Assembly: GCA_045106815.1 (NCBI GenBank)
Contig: JBGCFG010000022.1
Span: 1-64,000 of the forward strand
DNA from: JAUIAI01 sp045106815
Lineage (GTDB): Bacteria; Pseudomonadota; Gammaproteobacteria; Burkholderiales; Burkholderiaceae_E
Length of the DNA: 64,000 nucleotides
Direction: 5' to 3'
A model generated the notes under the pieces. It was given only the letters and a program-made list of their open reading frames with translations, did not search any database and was not told the origin of the DNA. The translations under genes were made by a program, and so were the position numbers. Below are positions 52,163 through 60,671 of this stretch, piece by piece (positions within the stretch are counted from its first letter, which is position 1; every line of letters starts with the position of its first letter).

Positions 52163-53179
52163 ATGACGACTCTATCCATTCTCGATCTGGTGCCGGTTCT
52201 GGCCGGCGAAACCCCCAAACAGGCACTGCCTTATGCCCTGAGCCTGGCCCGGCACGCGGAATCGCTGGGTTATCAGCGCTACTGGGTAGCGGAGCACCAC
52301 AACATGACGGGTATCGCGAGCGCAGCGACCTCCGTGGTTATTGGCTATCTTGCAGGCGGCACCTCGTCCATCCGGGTTGGCGCGGGCGGCATCATGTTGC
52401 CCAATCATTCCCCCCTGGCGATTGCCGAGCAGTTCGGTACGCTCGAAAGTCTGTACCCAGGACGGATTGATTTAGGGCTTGGTCGCGCGCCGGGCTCAGA
52501 TCAACTGACTGCCAGAGCGCTCAGGGCCGATCCGCGCGCCGCTGAGAACTTCCCGCAAGATGTGCAGGAGCTTCAGTATCTGTTTGATGAAGTGCAACCT
52601 GATCAACAGATCAGGGCCGTGCCAGGCGCGGGCCTAAAAGTGCCGCTCTGGATTCTTGGCTCAAGCCTCTATGGCGCCCAGGTGGCCGCCTTTTTGGGCC
52701 TGCCATATGCGTTTGCCTCGCACTTTGCGCCGGCGGCCCTGGATGATGCGTTTACGGTCTATCGTGAGCGCTTCCAGGCGTCGGCCCAACTGGCCAAGCC
52801 TTATGCGATGCCATGCATCAATGTGATTTTGGCAGACACCGATGACGAGGCGCGCTACCTGTTTACCAGTATGCAGCAGCGCTTTACCGACATGGTGCGT
52901 AACCGACGTGGATTGCTACCGGCCCCAATTAACGATATCAACGACTATTGGTCTGCCGCAGAACGAGTTCACGTTGAACGCATGCTGACCTGCTCATTTG
53001 TTGGCAGCCCTTCAAGCGTCGCGCCGCAACTGAAGCAGTTCATTGCGCGGACTCAGGCGGATGAGCTCATCGTCAGTGCGGCTGTCTATGACCAGCCCGC
53101 ACGCTTGAAGTCTTATGAACTGCTCGCTGGCTTGGCACCGCAACTTGACTCAGCATTGTCTGAATCAGTCACCGCATAG
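52163..53179 (+). CDS. LLM class flavin-dependent oxidoreductase (luciferase-like)
   Basis: A 338-residue single-domain enzyme. The start is ATG 52163 (MTTLSILDLVPVLAGETPKQAL); a TTG two codons upstream is possible. Marks are RYWVAEHHNMTGIASAAT, IRVGAGGIMLPNHSPLAIAEQFGTL (given here in parts) and DLGLGRAPGSD, which fit the MsnO8-like group of LLM oxidoreductases. It differs from the other luciferase-like gene in the window and has no neighbouring reductase. Substrate unknown. Confidence 0.85.
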   Translation: MTTLSILDLVPVLAGETPKQALPYALSLARHAESLGYQRYWVAEHHNMTGIASAATSVVIGYLAGGTSSIRVGAGGIMLPNHSPLAIAEQFGTLESLYPGRIDLGLGRAPGSDQLTARALRADPRAAENFPQDVQELQYLFDEVQPDQQIRAVPGAGLKVPLWILGSSLYGAQVAAFLGLPYAFASHFAPAALDDAFTVYRERFQASAQLAKPYAMPCINVILADTDDEARYLFTSMQQRFTDMVRNRRGLLPAPINDINDYWSAAERVHVERMLTCSFVGSPSSVAPQLKQFIARTQADELIVSAAVYDQPARLKSYELLAGLAPQLDSALSESVTA

Positions 53180-53254
53180 CCGGCACCTATAGCAGGCCCC
53201 GATGGCGGGTAACCTTTGCTACTTAACTCTTGACAGCCAGAAGCGACCCTCTCA

Positions 53255-54223
53255 ATGAAAGCACTCGTTTATAAAGCCAAAGGTGCGCCGCTGGCGCATG
53301 AAGACATTACCCTAGACGCACCTGCCGCGGGCGAAGTAATCGTTAACCTGCAAGCAGCGGCGCTCAATCACCGTGACAATTGGATTACCAAGGGGATGTA
53401 TCCCGGTATTCGCGAGAACATCATCCTCGGCTCTGACGGCGCCGGCACAGTTGATGGTCGTGAGGTCATCCTAAATCCGAATATCAACTGGGGAGACAAT
53501 CAGCGTTTTCCTTCGCCTGACTATCACATGCTGGGCATGCCCACGCATGGCACTTTCGCTGAGCAAATTGTCGTCGCGGCTGACCGCGCTGTGGATAAGC
53601 CTGCACACCTGAGCATGGAACAGGCTGCGGCGCTGCCGCTCGCAGGCCTGACAGCCTATCGCGCTCTGTTTTCCAGGTGCGGCGCCAAGGCTGGCGAGAA
53701 AGTACTCATTAGTGGCGTGGGTGGCGGTGTTGCGTTATTTGCGTGCCAGTTTGCAATTGCAGCTGGCTGCGAGGTGTATGTCACCTCAGGGTCGGCTGAC
53801 AAAATTGCCAAAGCAAAAGCCTTGGGCGCAGCGGGCGGCGCGAACTACCGCGAGACTGATTGGGCGAAGTCGCTGAAGAAATCAACCGGCGGATTCGACG
53901 TCATCATTGACAGTGCCGGCGGCAAAGGCTTCGCCGATCTCGTCAAGCTGACCAAGCGCGGTGCCAGGCTTGGGCTGTATGGTGGTACTCGCGGCAATTG
54001 GCAGGATGTCAGCCCGCAGATTGTGTTCTTTAATCAGATCGATATCATGGGAAGTACGATGGGCTCTGATCAAGACTTTGCCGAAATGGTTGCGTTTGTC
54101 GGGCAGCACAAGATTGCACCCGTCGTCGATGCCACCTTCCCCCTGTCACAAGGCAATGACGCCATTGCCCGAATGGACAATGGCGAGCAGTTTGGCAAGA
54201 TCGTTTTGACGATTAACGCCTAA
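53255..54223 (+). CDS. Zinc-independent MDR alcohol dehydrogenase / quinone oxidoreductase-like
   Basis: A 322-residue medium-chain dehydrogenase. The start KALVYKAKGAPLAHEDI and AALNHRDNWITKGMYPG are typical; GSDGAGTV follows. The nucleotide-binding motif is LISGVGGGVALFACQFA (GVGGGV) near residue 155. The structural zinc cysteines are absent, which favours the quinone oxidoreductase/zeta-crystallin-type group with NAD(P)H. Substrate unknown. It is convergent with the MCP gene (6 bases between stops). Confidence 0.85.
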   Translation: MKALVYKAKGAPLAHEDITLDAPAAGEVIVNLQAAALNHRDNWITKGMYPGIRENIILGSDGAGTVDGREVILNPNINWGDNQRFPSPDYHMLGMPTHGTFAEQIVVAADRAVDKPAHLSMEQAAALPLAGLTAYRALFSRCGAKAGEKVLISGVGGGVALFACQFAIAAGCEVYVTSGSADKIAKAKALGAAGGANYRETDWAKSLKKSTGGFDVIIDSAGGKGFADLVKLTKRGARLGLYGGTRGNWQDVSPQIVFFNQIDIMGSTMGSDQDFAEMVAFVGQHKIAPVVDATFPLSQGNDAIARMDNGEQFGKIVLTINA

Positions 54224-54229
54224 GGCGGC

Positions 54230-56743
54230 TTAAAACTCTTCCCAGAGCTCATCACCGCTAGCGGCACGCTGCAGGGATGGTTCTACCTTGGGAGCCTCCT
54301 GAGGAATAGGTGGCGGCGTGTTGGCCTTGTCTGACTGCCATTGTTTAGATTCCTTAGCCGGTGGCGCGTGTCGATCTAACGACACAGGAGCCGAGTTAGC
54401 CGATGATGGCGACGCTGCAGATACCGGGTCGAGTGAAGTATTAGTACTCGACTGTTTTTTGAATGCAACTGGCTTAACTGGCTTTTTAGCAAACGCACTG
54501 CCGAATTTCTTCTTGGGGGGATTGAGTGCCGGCAATGAGGAATCCGATTCTGTTATAGGCGGCATGTCAGCGGCCACAGTATTCCGCGATACCAGGTAAT
54601 CGGCCTGACCTTCCAGTTTGAAGTAGCCGAGATGACCCGCCAGCGTCGCTGCCTGATCTCGCATAGACTCGCTTGTGGCAGCCGCCTCCTCAACCAGCGC
54701 AGCATTCTGTTGAGTCACGCTGTCCATATGGATCAGCGCCTGATTGATCTGATCAATCCCGGATGACTGCTCAACGCAGGCTTGGCTGATCTGCCCAACG
54801 AGCCCGTTCAAGTCGGTGACTGACTTTGCGATGCTTTGCAGTTGATCTCCCGAGCTTTGCACAAGATCGGTGCCGTCTTTGACCTTTGCCACGCTGCTCT
54901 GAATAAGATCTTTGATCTCTTTTGCTGCCTCAGCACTGCGACCAGCCAATTGTCGTACTTCAGTTGCGACCACGGCAAAGCCACGACCCTGCTCGCCTGC
55001 CCTGGCAGCCTCAACCGCCGCATTCAGTGCGAGCAAATTCGTTTGAAACGCAATTTCATCGATTACACCAATAATGTTGGCGATCTCATTGCTGGATGCA
55101 TTGATTTCACGCATCGCGCTGACTGCCTGCGCGGCGACCTCGCTCCCATGGTCTGCGCGCTGAGAGGTATCTCTCGATAGCTCAGCGGCTGTCTGGGCAT
55201 TTTCTGCGTTCTGCCTAACCGTGCTTGTTAACTGTTCGGTGCTCGATGCCGTTTCTTCAAGGTTCGCGGCTTGCTGCTCAGTCCGTTCGCTCAGACCCAT
55301 GTTTCCTGCAGAGAGCTCCTGTGCCCCCAACCGAACATCAGTAGAGATACGGGTTGACTCACTGAGCACTTCTCGCAGTTTGTTGCGCATCTGAAGCATC
55401 GACGCATACGCACCGATAGCCCTGCCATCGCTAGGCGAATCTCGTAGATCACCATTAGCCATCGCCTCAGCCACGGCGGTAAACCTGCGCGGGTCAGCGC
55501 CGAGGTTAGCCAGAAGGCTCTTGGCTATGAAGAGTGCAAAACCTGAAACCAGCAGTAAGACGATTGCAGAAATAAAACCGATCAACATTTGAAGCTCGCC
55601 GACTGCCATGAAAGTTTCTGACGCGCCCAATCTCGACACGATGAACCAGTTCACTCCGGGAATATTGAGCTTGCTGTATTTGACTAAAAACTCAATGCCA
55701 AACGCCGTGCTCTCGGTTACGCCAGATGCATTGGCATTTGCCTTTTCCAGCAAATCGGCACCAATGCTGGACTCAAGCAATTTTTGCTCGTATATGTCTC
55801 TACCACTGCTGCGATAGCGGCCGTCGTCTAATCCGACCATGACGGTTTCGCCCGTCTCGCCAAGCCCGGTGATATCACCAACGACTGCTTCGATCTTGTC
55901 AATGGGCATTTGAAACACTAGCGCACCCACCACGCTACCGTTTCTGTAGATTGGCGCAGCCGAAAACGCGGCTGGCGCGTCATAGGAAGGTGTATACGGC
56001 TCAAAATCGAGTAAAACGCTGGAGCCTTTCGGCAAGCTCATCGCGGCCTGGGCTGCGCGAGCAAGACCAGAATCGCGGTGCGGTCCATTTGCCAAACTCG
56101 TGCCGTAGTCAATTTCTTTAAAGACGGAATAGACGACCGTCAGGTCTTGTGGGGCCACCAGAAAGACATCGTAATACCCCGCACTTTGTTGAATGCCCGT
56201 GAACATAGGGTGGTAATTCTTGTGCTGCCCCGCGTACCGGCTCGGGTCACGAGAAAACAACATGCCCTGCTTGCTGCCAAGTGGGTTGGAATTGTTTGCA
56301 ATGTAATAGTACTGGGCCAGCCTACCAGCCTCGGATTGCGGGATTAGAGACTGTCCATTAATAGAACGCCCGTTGCGAGACTGATACTCGCGACTAAACT
56401 CGTTTGCGTAGAAGCTCTGCACCGAGGACTCATACTCTGGCACCGACTCAAAGCGCCCGACTATGTCGCGATTGATGGCAAAAAACGATTCCCCCATATC
56501 TCGAGCCGCTTCCACGACTGACGTGTTTTGAGCCAGATTTGAGTTTTGCTCGAGGATGTCATTGAAGTATTGCTCGACGCTGCCTTGCCGAGCTCTCTCG
56601 ATCAGTTCAAGTCGGTTCTTTACTTCTGCTGTCATGGCAGATGTCGATTGCCACACCGACACAATACTGATGGCAATCATAGGCACAGAGCCAGCTGCCA
56701 ACATAGCCAGGAGTAGCAGCTTGCGCAAGGTCAGATTCTTCAT
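54230..56743 (-). CDS. Methyl-accepting chemotaxis protein
   Basis: An 837-residue chemoreceptor. Membrane helix 1 is at about 10-30, a long periplasmic sensor (dCache-like, with DIYEQK and GLGETGETVMVGLDDGRYR) runs to about 380, helix 2 is at about 385-408, then HAMP and the signalling hairpin, with tip IAFQTNLLALNAAVEAARAGEQGRGFAVVA near 560-590 (given in parts: IAFQTNLLAL, GRGFAVVATEV). A Ser/Pro/Lys-rich linker of about 120 residues leads to the C-terminal LWEEF, a WxxF-type CheR/CheB docking pentapeptide. It is divergent from cheY, so is probably the cluster's own receptor. Ligand unknown. Confidence 0.93.
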   Translation of the reverse strand: MKNLTLRKLLLLAMLAAGSVPMIAISIVSVWQSTSAMTAEVKNRLELIERARQGSVEQYFNDILEQNSNLAQNTSVVEAARDMGESFFAINRDIVGRFESVPEYESSVQSFYANEFSREYQSRNGRSINGQSLIPQSEAGRLAQYYYIANNSNPLGSKQGMLFSRDPSRYAGQHKNYHPMFTGIQQSAGYYDVFLVAPQDLTVVYSVFKEIDYGTSLANGPHRDSGLARAAQAAMSLPKGSSVLLDFEPYTPSYDAPAAFSAAPIYRNGSVVGALVFQMPIDKIEAVVGDITGLGETGETVMVGLDDGRYRSSGRDIYEQKLLESSIGADLLEKANANASGVTESTAFGIEFLVKYSKLNIPGVNWFIVSRLGASETFMAVGELQMLIGFISAIVLLLVSGFALFIAKSLLANLGADPRRFTAVAEAMANGDLRDSPSDGRAIGAYASMLQMRNKLREVLSESTRISTDVRLGAQELSAGNMGLSERTEQQAANLEETASSTEQLTSTVRQNAENAQTAAELSRDTSQRADHGSEVAAQAVSAMREINASSNEIANIIGVIDEIAFQTNLLALNAAVEAARAGEQGRGFAVVATEVRQLAGRSAEAAKEIKDLIQSSVAKVKDGTDLVQSSGDQLQSIAKSVTDLNGLVGQISQACVEQSSGIDQINQALIHMDSVTQQNAALVEEAAATSESMRDQAATLAGHLGYFKLEGQADYLVSRNTVAADMPPITESDSSLPALNPPKKKFGSAFAKKPVKPVAFKKQSSTNTSLDPVSAASPSSANSAPVSLDRHAPPAKESKQWQSDKANTPPPIPQEAPKVEPSLQRAASGDELWEEF

Positions 56744-56933
56744 GGATTCCTCGAGGGTGATTCAATTTAGTTGGTCTCAAGAGGGGATATCGGCAGGAGA
56801 TGCGCGCACTTTAGCGTGATGTGACCTGCCCGCAAGACCGCAAATAGACGGGAATCCCCCCCTTTATCGACCGAATCCAGGTCAAACCGAAATGCCATGA
56901 TGGCGGCCTGAACACACCATGGAGCGCTGCGCA
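56744..56933. promoter_or_regulatory. Divergent region between the MCP and cheY
   Basis: The 190-base gap must hold the promoters for the receptor and for the long che operon. GGAG at 56921-56924 is the likely cheY ribosome site. No clear sigma-28 type promoter (TAAA...GCCGATAA) is found by eye. Confidence 0.4.
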
Positions 56934-57296
56934 ATGAAGGTCCTGATTGTCGATGACAGCTCATCGATGCGAATGATTGTCAAAAGAACCCTGAAGCAAG
57001 CAGGCTTTACAGGGCTGACCATAACGGAGGCACCAGACGGCGCCGAAGCCCTTAAGAAAGTCAATGAAGACTGCCCTGATCTGATCATGTGTGATTGGAA
57101 CATGCCCGTTATGAACGGCATAGAGTTTCTGCAGAAGCTGCGCGAAGAGGGCAACGCAGTGAAGTTTGGCTTTGTCACTACGGAGTCAACCGAACCAATG
57201 CGCGCCCTCGCTCGCGAAGCGGGTGCCCAATTTCTTATCGCAAAACCCTTCACGGCAGATTCGTTTGAGAAGGCACTTCGACCCGTCATCGGATAA
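56934..57296 (+). CDS. cheY: Chemotaxis response regulator CheY
   Basis: A 120-residue single receiver domain. The acid pocket (D7, D8), the phosphorylation site D54 in MCDWNMP, the switch threonine in FVTTES and the lysine in IAKPFT are all present. The start is ATG 56934; a start at 56919 lacks a ribosome site. It carries no output domain, so it binds the flagellar motor or another target when phosphorylated by CheA. It is the first gene of the operon and lies three bases before the CheX-like gene. Confidence 0.92.
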   Translation: MKVLIVDDSSSMRMIVKRTLKQAGFTGLTITEAPDGAEALKKVNEDCPDLIMCDWNMPVMNGIEFLQKLREEGNAVKFGFVTTESTEPMRALAREAGAQFLIAKPFTADSFEKALRPVIG

Positions 57297-57299
57297 ATC

Positions 57300-57764
57300 A
57301 TGGCCAAATTTAGATCACCTGATATCGCATCCTTCCTGAGCATGACTGAGATGTTCATGGAGGAACGTCCATCGATCGAGAAAGACAGTTCGTTCAAACT
57401 CGACGATGCCTCCCACATAGCCGTGTTTCAAGACGATGACGGCAAAGATGTCGCACTCTGTTATTGCGATTGGCCACTTGCCGCAGGGCTGGGGGCCGCA
57501 CTAACCATGATTCCTGCTGCGGCTGCGGAAGACATGGCGAGTGACAAAGAGCTATCTGATTTAGCCCGGGACAACCTTTACGAAGTCATGAATATGTTCT
57601 CGAGCCTGTTCATGGATAACGATTCAGCCCATTTGAAACTGGTAGAAGTTTTCCCCAACGGCACGAAAGACGTTCCGGCAATAGACGGCGACCTCCAGAC
57701 AGCCACTTTCAAGCTTGATCCCAGCCCTTACAGTCCTGGCCTGATCGGCTTCATCTCAAACTAA
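57300..57764 (+). CDS. CheX/CheC-like protein, putative CheY-P phosphatase
   Basis: A 154-residue cytosolic protein. Its most telling segment is D91-N-L-Y-E95-V-M-N98 followed by P119: this matches the CheC/CheX active-site pattern D/S-x3-E-x2-N-x(about 20)-P (22 in the consensus as I recall it; 20 here). Only one such site is seen, so it is closer to CheX than to CheC. The N-terminal region with DDDGKDVALCYCDW looks like a beta-sheet core. The place between cheY and cheA supports a role in clearing phosphate from CheY. No CheZ is present in the window. The assignment is by motif and context. Confidence 0.55.
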   Translation: MAKFRSPDIASFLSMTEMFMEERPSIEKDSSFKLDDASHIAVFQDDDGKDVALCYCDWPLAAGLGAALTMIPAAAAEDMASDKELSDLARDNLYEVMNMFSSLFMDNDSAHLKLVEVFPNGTKDVPAIDGDLQTATFKLDPSPYSPGLIGFISN

Positions 57765-57777
57765 GCGGAGCGTCAAG

Positions 57778-59847
57778 ATGGATGATCTGGAAATGGACGA
57801 GGTAAGAGCTGTCTTCCTCGAAGAATGTGGTGAGAACATCGATCTTCTCGAAAGTGGACTGCTCCAGTTAAGCGAGGGTGAGCAAGAAGCCGAACTGCTG
57901 AACGCAATCTTTCGTGCAGCGCATTCGATTAAAGGCGGCGGTGCTACCTTCGGCTTTCAGTCGCTGTCACAATTGACCCATCACATGGAAACCCTCCTTG
58001 ACCAGATGCGTTCGGGTGAACGCGAAGTCAAAGAAGGCGATCTGGAAATACTGCTCCAGGCTGTTGACGTTCTGCGGCAGATGATTGACACCTGTAACAA
58101 CGGCGGCACCGATGACCACCCTGAAAAGCCCGGGATGGAAGCTCAGCTGGAGGCACTCGTCAAAGCCTCTCCGGGTGCAGCTAATACCGAAGACGACGCA
58201 GCCGAAGAAGAACAAGGCAACGATGCTGAGCCTGAACCCGATCACAGGGTGACCTGGCGGGTAGCGCTCATTCCCAACCCCGATATGCTAGCTCGCGGTG
58301 GCGACCCAACGCTGTTGCTAAGAGAACTTGGCCGCCTGGGTGAGATGAAATCGGTGCTCGACCACAGCCGGATGCCAGCCTGGTCCAGTTTTGATCCGAA
58401 AGTTTCATATCTCGGTTGGGAAATACGGCTGACAACGACCGTCGCTGAATCCGTTCTGCACGAAGTATTCGAATGGGTTGCGCATGATTGTGACCTCACC
58501 ATCGAGGCGGCTGACGATGATGCCGAAATAGCGCTTGAGTCGAACACCTCGGCTTCGGAATCTGCTGCTGAAAACGCTACGGCGGTTGCTAAGGCTAAAG
58601 AGAATCCAAACCCAGCCAGTCCACCCGCTCAAAAGAAAGATCAGAAACAATCTGGAAACAGCAGTGGTGGTGATTCAAGCACGATCCGAATTGCGACTGA
58701 GAAGATCGATCACTTAATCAATCTGGTCGGTGAACTCGTGATTACCCAGTCGATGCTTAGTCGTGCGGGCGGGTCAGATGGCGACATTGACCCCGATCAA
58801 TTGCGGGAGAGACTTGCCCAGTTAGAACGTAACACACGCGAGCTTCAGGAAAGTGTTATGCGGGTTCGGATGCTGCCAATATCATTCGCGTTCGGCCGCT
58901 TCCCTCGTTTGGTTCGAGATCTATCCAAGAAACTCAGTAAGAAGATCGCACTGGTCGTAACGGGCGAGTCAACGGAGTTAGACAAAACCGTTCTAGAGCG
59001 CATGACCGATCCACTCGTGCATTTGGTTAGAAATTCTCTAGATCACGGGCTCGAAACACCAGAAAAACGCGTTGCTGCTGGCAAGTCAGAAACAGGGACG
59101 CTAACGTTGAACGCCTACCACCAGGGTGGTTCGGTTGTCATTGAAATAAGTGATGACGGGCAAGGCATTAACGAAGAGCGAGTGCTATCCATTGCCAAGG
59201 AACGCGGCATCGTTTCTGACTCAGATGACCTAACGCCCGAGCAGATCCACCAACTCATCTTTGCGCCGGGGTTCTCGACTGCAGATGAAGTGAGTGATTT
59301 GTCGGGTCGCGGTGTCGGTATGGATGTCGTCCGACGCAATATCAATGACCTCGGCGGTAGAGTATCAATCCAATCGATTAGCGGCGAAGGGACAACCGTC
59401 AAGATTCGTCTGCCTCTGACGCTTGCCATTCTGGATGGACAACTTATCCGGGTTGGTCCGCAGATGTATGTCATTCCGATTCTGAGCATTATAGAAACAG
59501 TCGAAGCAAAGAATGCTGCGATTTCTGTGATTCCAGGGCAAGGTGAAGTGTGTCGATTCCGAGGCGAATACATCTCCCTGATCCGTCTGCGTAACCGGCT
59601 TGGCTTACAGGACTCACCAGGTTCCAGTGAGTTGGTCATCATCGTCGATATACATGGCACACGCGCGGGTTTGGCAATCGACGCTGTTGTGGGTCAGCAG
59701 CAAGTTGTGATTAAGGGCTTAGAAGACAACTATAAGGCTATAGCCGGAGTCGCTGGCGCAACGATCATGAGCGATGGCTCAGTCGCGCTGATTCTTGACC
59801 CCCCTTCATTGGTCAACTCTCACCTTAACGTCGCCGAGACGGTGTAA
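57778..59847 (+). CDS. cheA: Chemotaxis histidine kinase CheA
   Basis: A 689-residue kinase. P1 phosphotransfer domain has H49 (FRAAHSIKGGGATFGF). A linker of about 60 acidic residues leads to a P2-like domain (about 158-245), then a Ser/Pro/Lys linker, the P3 dimerisation helices from about 300 (TEKIDHLINLVGELVITQS), the P4 ATPase with N-box HLVRNSLDHGLETPEKR near 415, DDGQGI and GFSTADEVSDLSGRGVGMDVV, and the P5 CheW-like domain at the C-terminus. All catalytic boxes appear intact. It passes phosphate to CheY and CheB under control of receptors coupled by CheW. Confidence 0.95.
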   Translation: MDDLEMDEVRAVFLEECGENIDLLESGLLQLSEGEQEAELLNAIFRAAHSIKGGGATFGFQSLSQLTHHMETLLDQMRSGEREVKEGDLEILLQAVDVLRQMIDTCNNGGTDDHPEKPGMEAQLEALVKASPGAANTEDDAAEEEQGNDAEPEPDHRVTWRVALIPNPDMLARGGDPTLLLRELGRLGEMKSVLDHSRMPAWSSFDPKVSYLGWEIRLTTTVAESVLHEVFEWVAHDCDLTIEAADDDAEIALESNTSASESAAENATAVAKAKENPNPASPPAQKKDQKQSGNSSGGDSSTIRIATEKIDHLINLVGELVITQSMLSRAGGSDGDIDPDQLRERLAQLERNTRELQESVMRVRMLPISFAFGRFPRLVRDLSKKLSKKIALVVTGESTELDKTVLERMTDPLVHLVRNSLDHGLETPEKRVAAGKSETGTLTLNAYHQGGSVVIEISDDGQGINEERVLSIAKERGIVSDSDDLTPEQIHQLIFAPGFSTADEVSDLSGRGVGMDVVRRNINDLGGRVSIQSISGEGTTVKIRLPLTLAILDGQLIRVGPQMYVIPILSIIETVEAKNAAISVIPGQGEVCRFRGEYISLIRLRNRLGLQDSPGSSELVIIVDIHGTRAGLAIDAVVGQQQVVIKGLEDNYKAIAGVAGATIMSDGSVALILDPPSLVNSHLNVAETV

Positions 59848-59880
59848 ACCGCTTCAAATATAAGAAAACAGGATATATCG

Positions 59881-60396
59881 ATGACTACGGAAACCATCCC
59901 TACCCCCGAAACGGACGCGGCTGCGATTGGCGAGCAATATCTGACTTTTGTACTTGCCGAAGAAGAATACGCCGTTGACATTTTAAAAGTACAGGAGATT
60001 AAGAGTTGGGGCCCGGTAACCCCGGTTCCCTGCTCACCTGACTATGTACTCGGCGTCATTAACCTTCGCGGCGCTATTGTGCCGGTAGTTGATCTTCGTT
60101 TGCTGTTTGAGCTGCCTGAAGCAGACTACACCTCGACTACCGCCGTCGTGATCGTTCGTTCGATGGTGGCTGGACAACTGCGCGTTGTTGGACTCGTTGT
60201 TGACAAAGTTGCTGAGGTCTACCATTTGGACGCCGATAGCATTCAGCCCAGTACATCAATCTCCAGCAATATTGGTGGCCAGTTTTTCTCTGGTCTGGGC
60301 CATATTGAAGAGAAGCTTGTAATTCTGATCGATCTTGATCGACTCGTTGCCGTTGGCCTGGATGAGATGGAAGCGATGGAGGCGGCCGCGCAATGA
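59881..60396 (+). CDS. cheW: Chemotaxis coupling protein CheW
   Basis: A 171-residue adaptor. CheW marks are YLTFVLAEEEYAVDILKVQEI, TPVPCSPDYVLGVINLRGAIVPVVDLR and DKVAEVYHLDADSIQP, given here by short anchors (VLGVINLRG, VPVVDLR). It links receptors to CheA. Its last bases overlap the STAS gene by ATGA at 60393-60396. Confidence 0.94.
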   Translation: MTTETIPTPETDAAAIGEQYLTFVLAEEEYAVDILKVQEIKSWGPVTPVPCSPDYVLGVINLRGAIVPVVDLRLLFELPEADYTSTTAVVIVRSMVAGQLRVVGLVVDKVAEVYHLDADSIQPSTSISSNIGGQFFSGLGHIEEKLVILIDLDRLVAVGLDEMEAMEAAAQ

Positions 60397-60671
60397 GTGA
60401 CCTCTTTGTAGTCCTTCCGGATTCGGCTCGCATAAGCGGCATTGAAGAACTCAAGCATCTACTAATGGAAGCCGAACCAACCGGTGACACCATTCAGATC
60501 GATGCCGCTCAGTTAGGCGGAATCGACGGCGCCGCCATGCAACTGCTCATTGCGTTTGTAATGCATCAAAAGAGCATTGGGCGAACAATCGAATGGGCAG
60601 GTGTTCCCGAGATGCTCACCAAAGATGCAAAGCTTTTCGGCGCAGAAGAAATTCTGGGGTTAAACGCGTGA
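60393..60671 (+). CDS. STAS domain protein in the chemotaxis operon
   Basis: A 92-residue single STAS domain of the anti-sigma-factor-antagonist type. The central stretch is TIQIDAAQLGGIDGAAMQLLIAF. In SpoIIAA-like proteins a serine or threonine follows the conserved Asp and is phosphorylated; here the residue is Gly46 (ID-G), so this kinase-linked switch is absent. Start and stop overlap cheW and cheR (ATGA and GTGA), which ties expression to both. The function in chemotaxis is unknown. Confidence 0.8.
   Translation: MSDLFVVLPDSARISGIEELKHLLMEAEPTGDTIQIDAAQLGGIDGAAMQLLIAFVMHQKSIGRTIEWAGVPEMLTKDAKLFGAEEILGLNA

Noticed and set aside
59115..59660. A 181-codon minus-strand frame opposite cheA
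   Set aside because: Overlaps the well-conserved ATPase domain of cheA and has Arg/Ser/Pro-rich low-complexity character.
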